A DNA stretch of 64,000 nt, taken from contig CM040745.1 in the NCBI GenBank assembly GCA_022829145.1, forward strand, positions 34,316,406 to 34,380,405, given 5' to 3'. This document shows positions 63,719-64,000 of the stretch, one piece after another. The stretch's first letter is position 1; every line of letters begins with the position of its first letter. Origin of the DNA: Albula goreensis (taxonomy: Eukaryota; Chordata; Actinopteri; Albuliformes; Albulidae). The notes under the pieces are model-generated. The model searched no databases. It was not told where the DNA came from and worked only from the letters and a program-made list of their open reading frames with translations. A program made the translations under genes and the position numbers.

Positions 63719-63902
63719 GAAGTGAGAAGGCACACAAACATACGCAGACATTCTACCTCTCGCTTCAACACAAGCACATAACAGGATACTGTGTAGCACA
63801 TTAGCTCATAGAAGTGAAGAGGCACGCAAACATACGCAGACATTGTACCTCTCGCTTCAACACAAGCGCATAACTGGATACTGCGTAGCACATTTGCGCA
63901 TT
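63719..63902. repeat. Two tandem copies of a 92-bp unit
   Basis: 63719-63810 and 63811-63902 match at roughly nine of ten positions, both containing acatacgcagacatt, acctctcgcttcaacacaag and ggatactg. It lies in a longer A/C-rich stretch (about 63500-63900) of decayed CA repeats. Confidence 0.9.
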
Positions 63903-64000
63903 CAGGGCAAAAAAACAAAAAACACCTTGTCAGGGCAGTCGCTACTGACACTGCCACTGGGACCGTGGTGGCATGAAGAAAATATTAAGAATAAATTCTG

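Larger units (their letters stand above)
48965..64000 (-). other. Upstream intron of the receptor gene (partial, at least 15 kb)
   Basis: Sequence 5' of the first recognised exon on the gene's strand. The preceding exon should encode the bulk of Ig1 and end two bases into a codon before NSTYC; I found no frame with Ig1-like Trp and Y-x-C motifs here, so that exon lies beyond the window or was missed. The interval holds the mariner element at 49561-49771, the MITE at 51468-51728, the SINE at 53290-53515, the CCAAT-containing repeat at 54150-54330, C-rich tracts at 55456-55592, microsatellites at 59164 and 61884, and the tandem duplication at 63719-63902. The stretches between these (for example 49772-51467, 51729-53289, 55600-59160 and 59200-61880) show no feature I can name. 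Confidence 0.75.

Noticed and set aside
1..64000. tRNA, rRNA, CRISPR, operon or phage-type features
   Set aside because: None found. The tRNA-like stretches are SINE heads lacking a foldable full tRNA, and the sequence is plainly vertebrate intronic DNA.

Overview
The window is vertebrate nuclear DNA, most likely from a ray-finned fish. It is AT-rich, has long non-coding stretches, many (CA)n/(GT)n microsatellites, and decayed copies of transposon families common in fish: tRNA-derived SINEs, a Tc1-like transposase, mariner foldback elements and a LINE 3' end. Nothing suggests bacterial, phage or plasmid DNA: there are no dense ORFs, operons, rRNA genes or CRISPR arrays.

The only protein-coding sequence I can support is two adjacent exons on the minus strand, at 48778-48964 and 46467-46620. 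Together they encode the end of Ig domain 1 and essentially all of Ig domain 2 of an interleukin-1 receptor accessory protein-like receptor. The closest match from memory is IL1RAPL1, with some IL1RAPL2-like residues. Both exons have canonical splice sites, and their reading phases fit each other exactly. They are separated by an intron of 2157 bp. The gene reads from high to low coordinates, so 48965-64000 is upstream intron (at least 15 kb) and 1-46466 is downstream intron (at least 46 kb). Neither intron's far end is in the window. Very long introns are typical of this gene family.

Region by region: 1-46466 is one large intron. It contains microsatellites, a Tc1-like transposase relic (11890-12270), a foldback mariner element (17005-17379), a SINE with clear target-site duplications (24970-25189), a LINE 3' end (26120-26325) with a second inverted tail copy (about 30285-30350), a SINE relic (34245-34495), and two G-rich tracts. 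The short intron 46621-48777 carries a compound CA/CT microsatellite. The interval 48965-64000 holds a second mariner element of the same family (49561-49771), a MITE with inverted ends (51468-51728), a SINE of the common fish tail type (53290-53515), a degenerate CCAAT-containing tandem repeat (54150-54330), C-rich tracts, and a 92-bp tandem duplication near the right edge.

The many short open frames elsewhere lack domain similarity, splice context or coding character that I can recognise, and I do not annotate them as genes. I did not find an undescribed biological system. The most useful points for a second look are the paralogue identity of the receptor, the two foldback mariner copies, and a few non-repetitive intronic blocks that could be conserved regulatory DNA.
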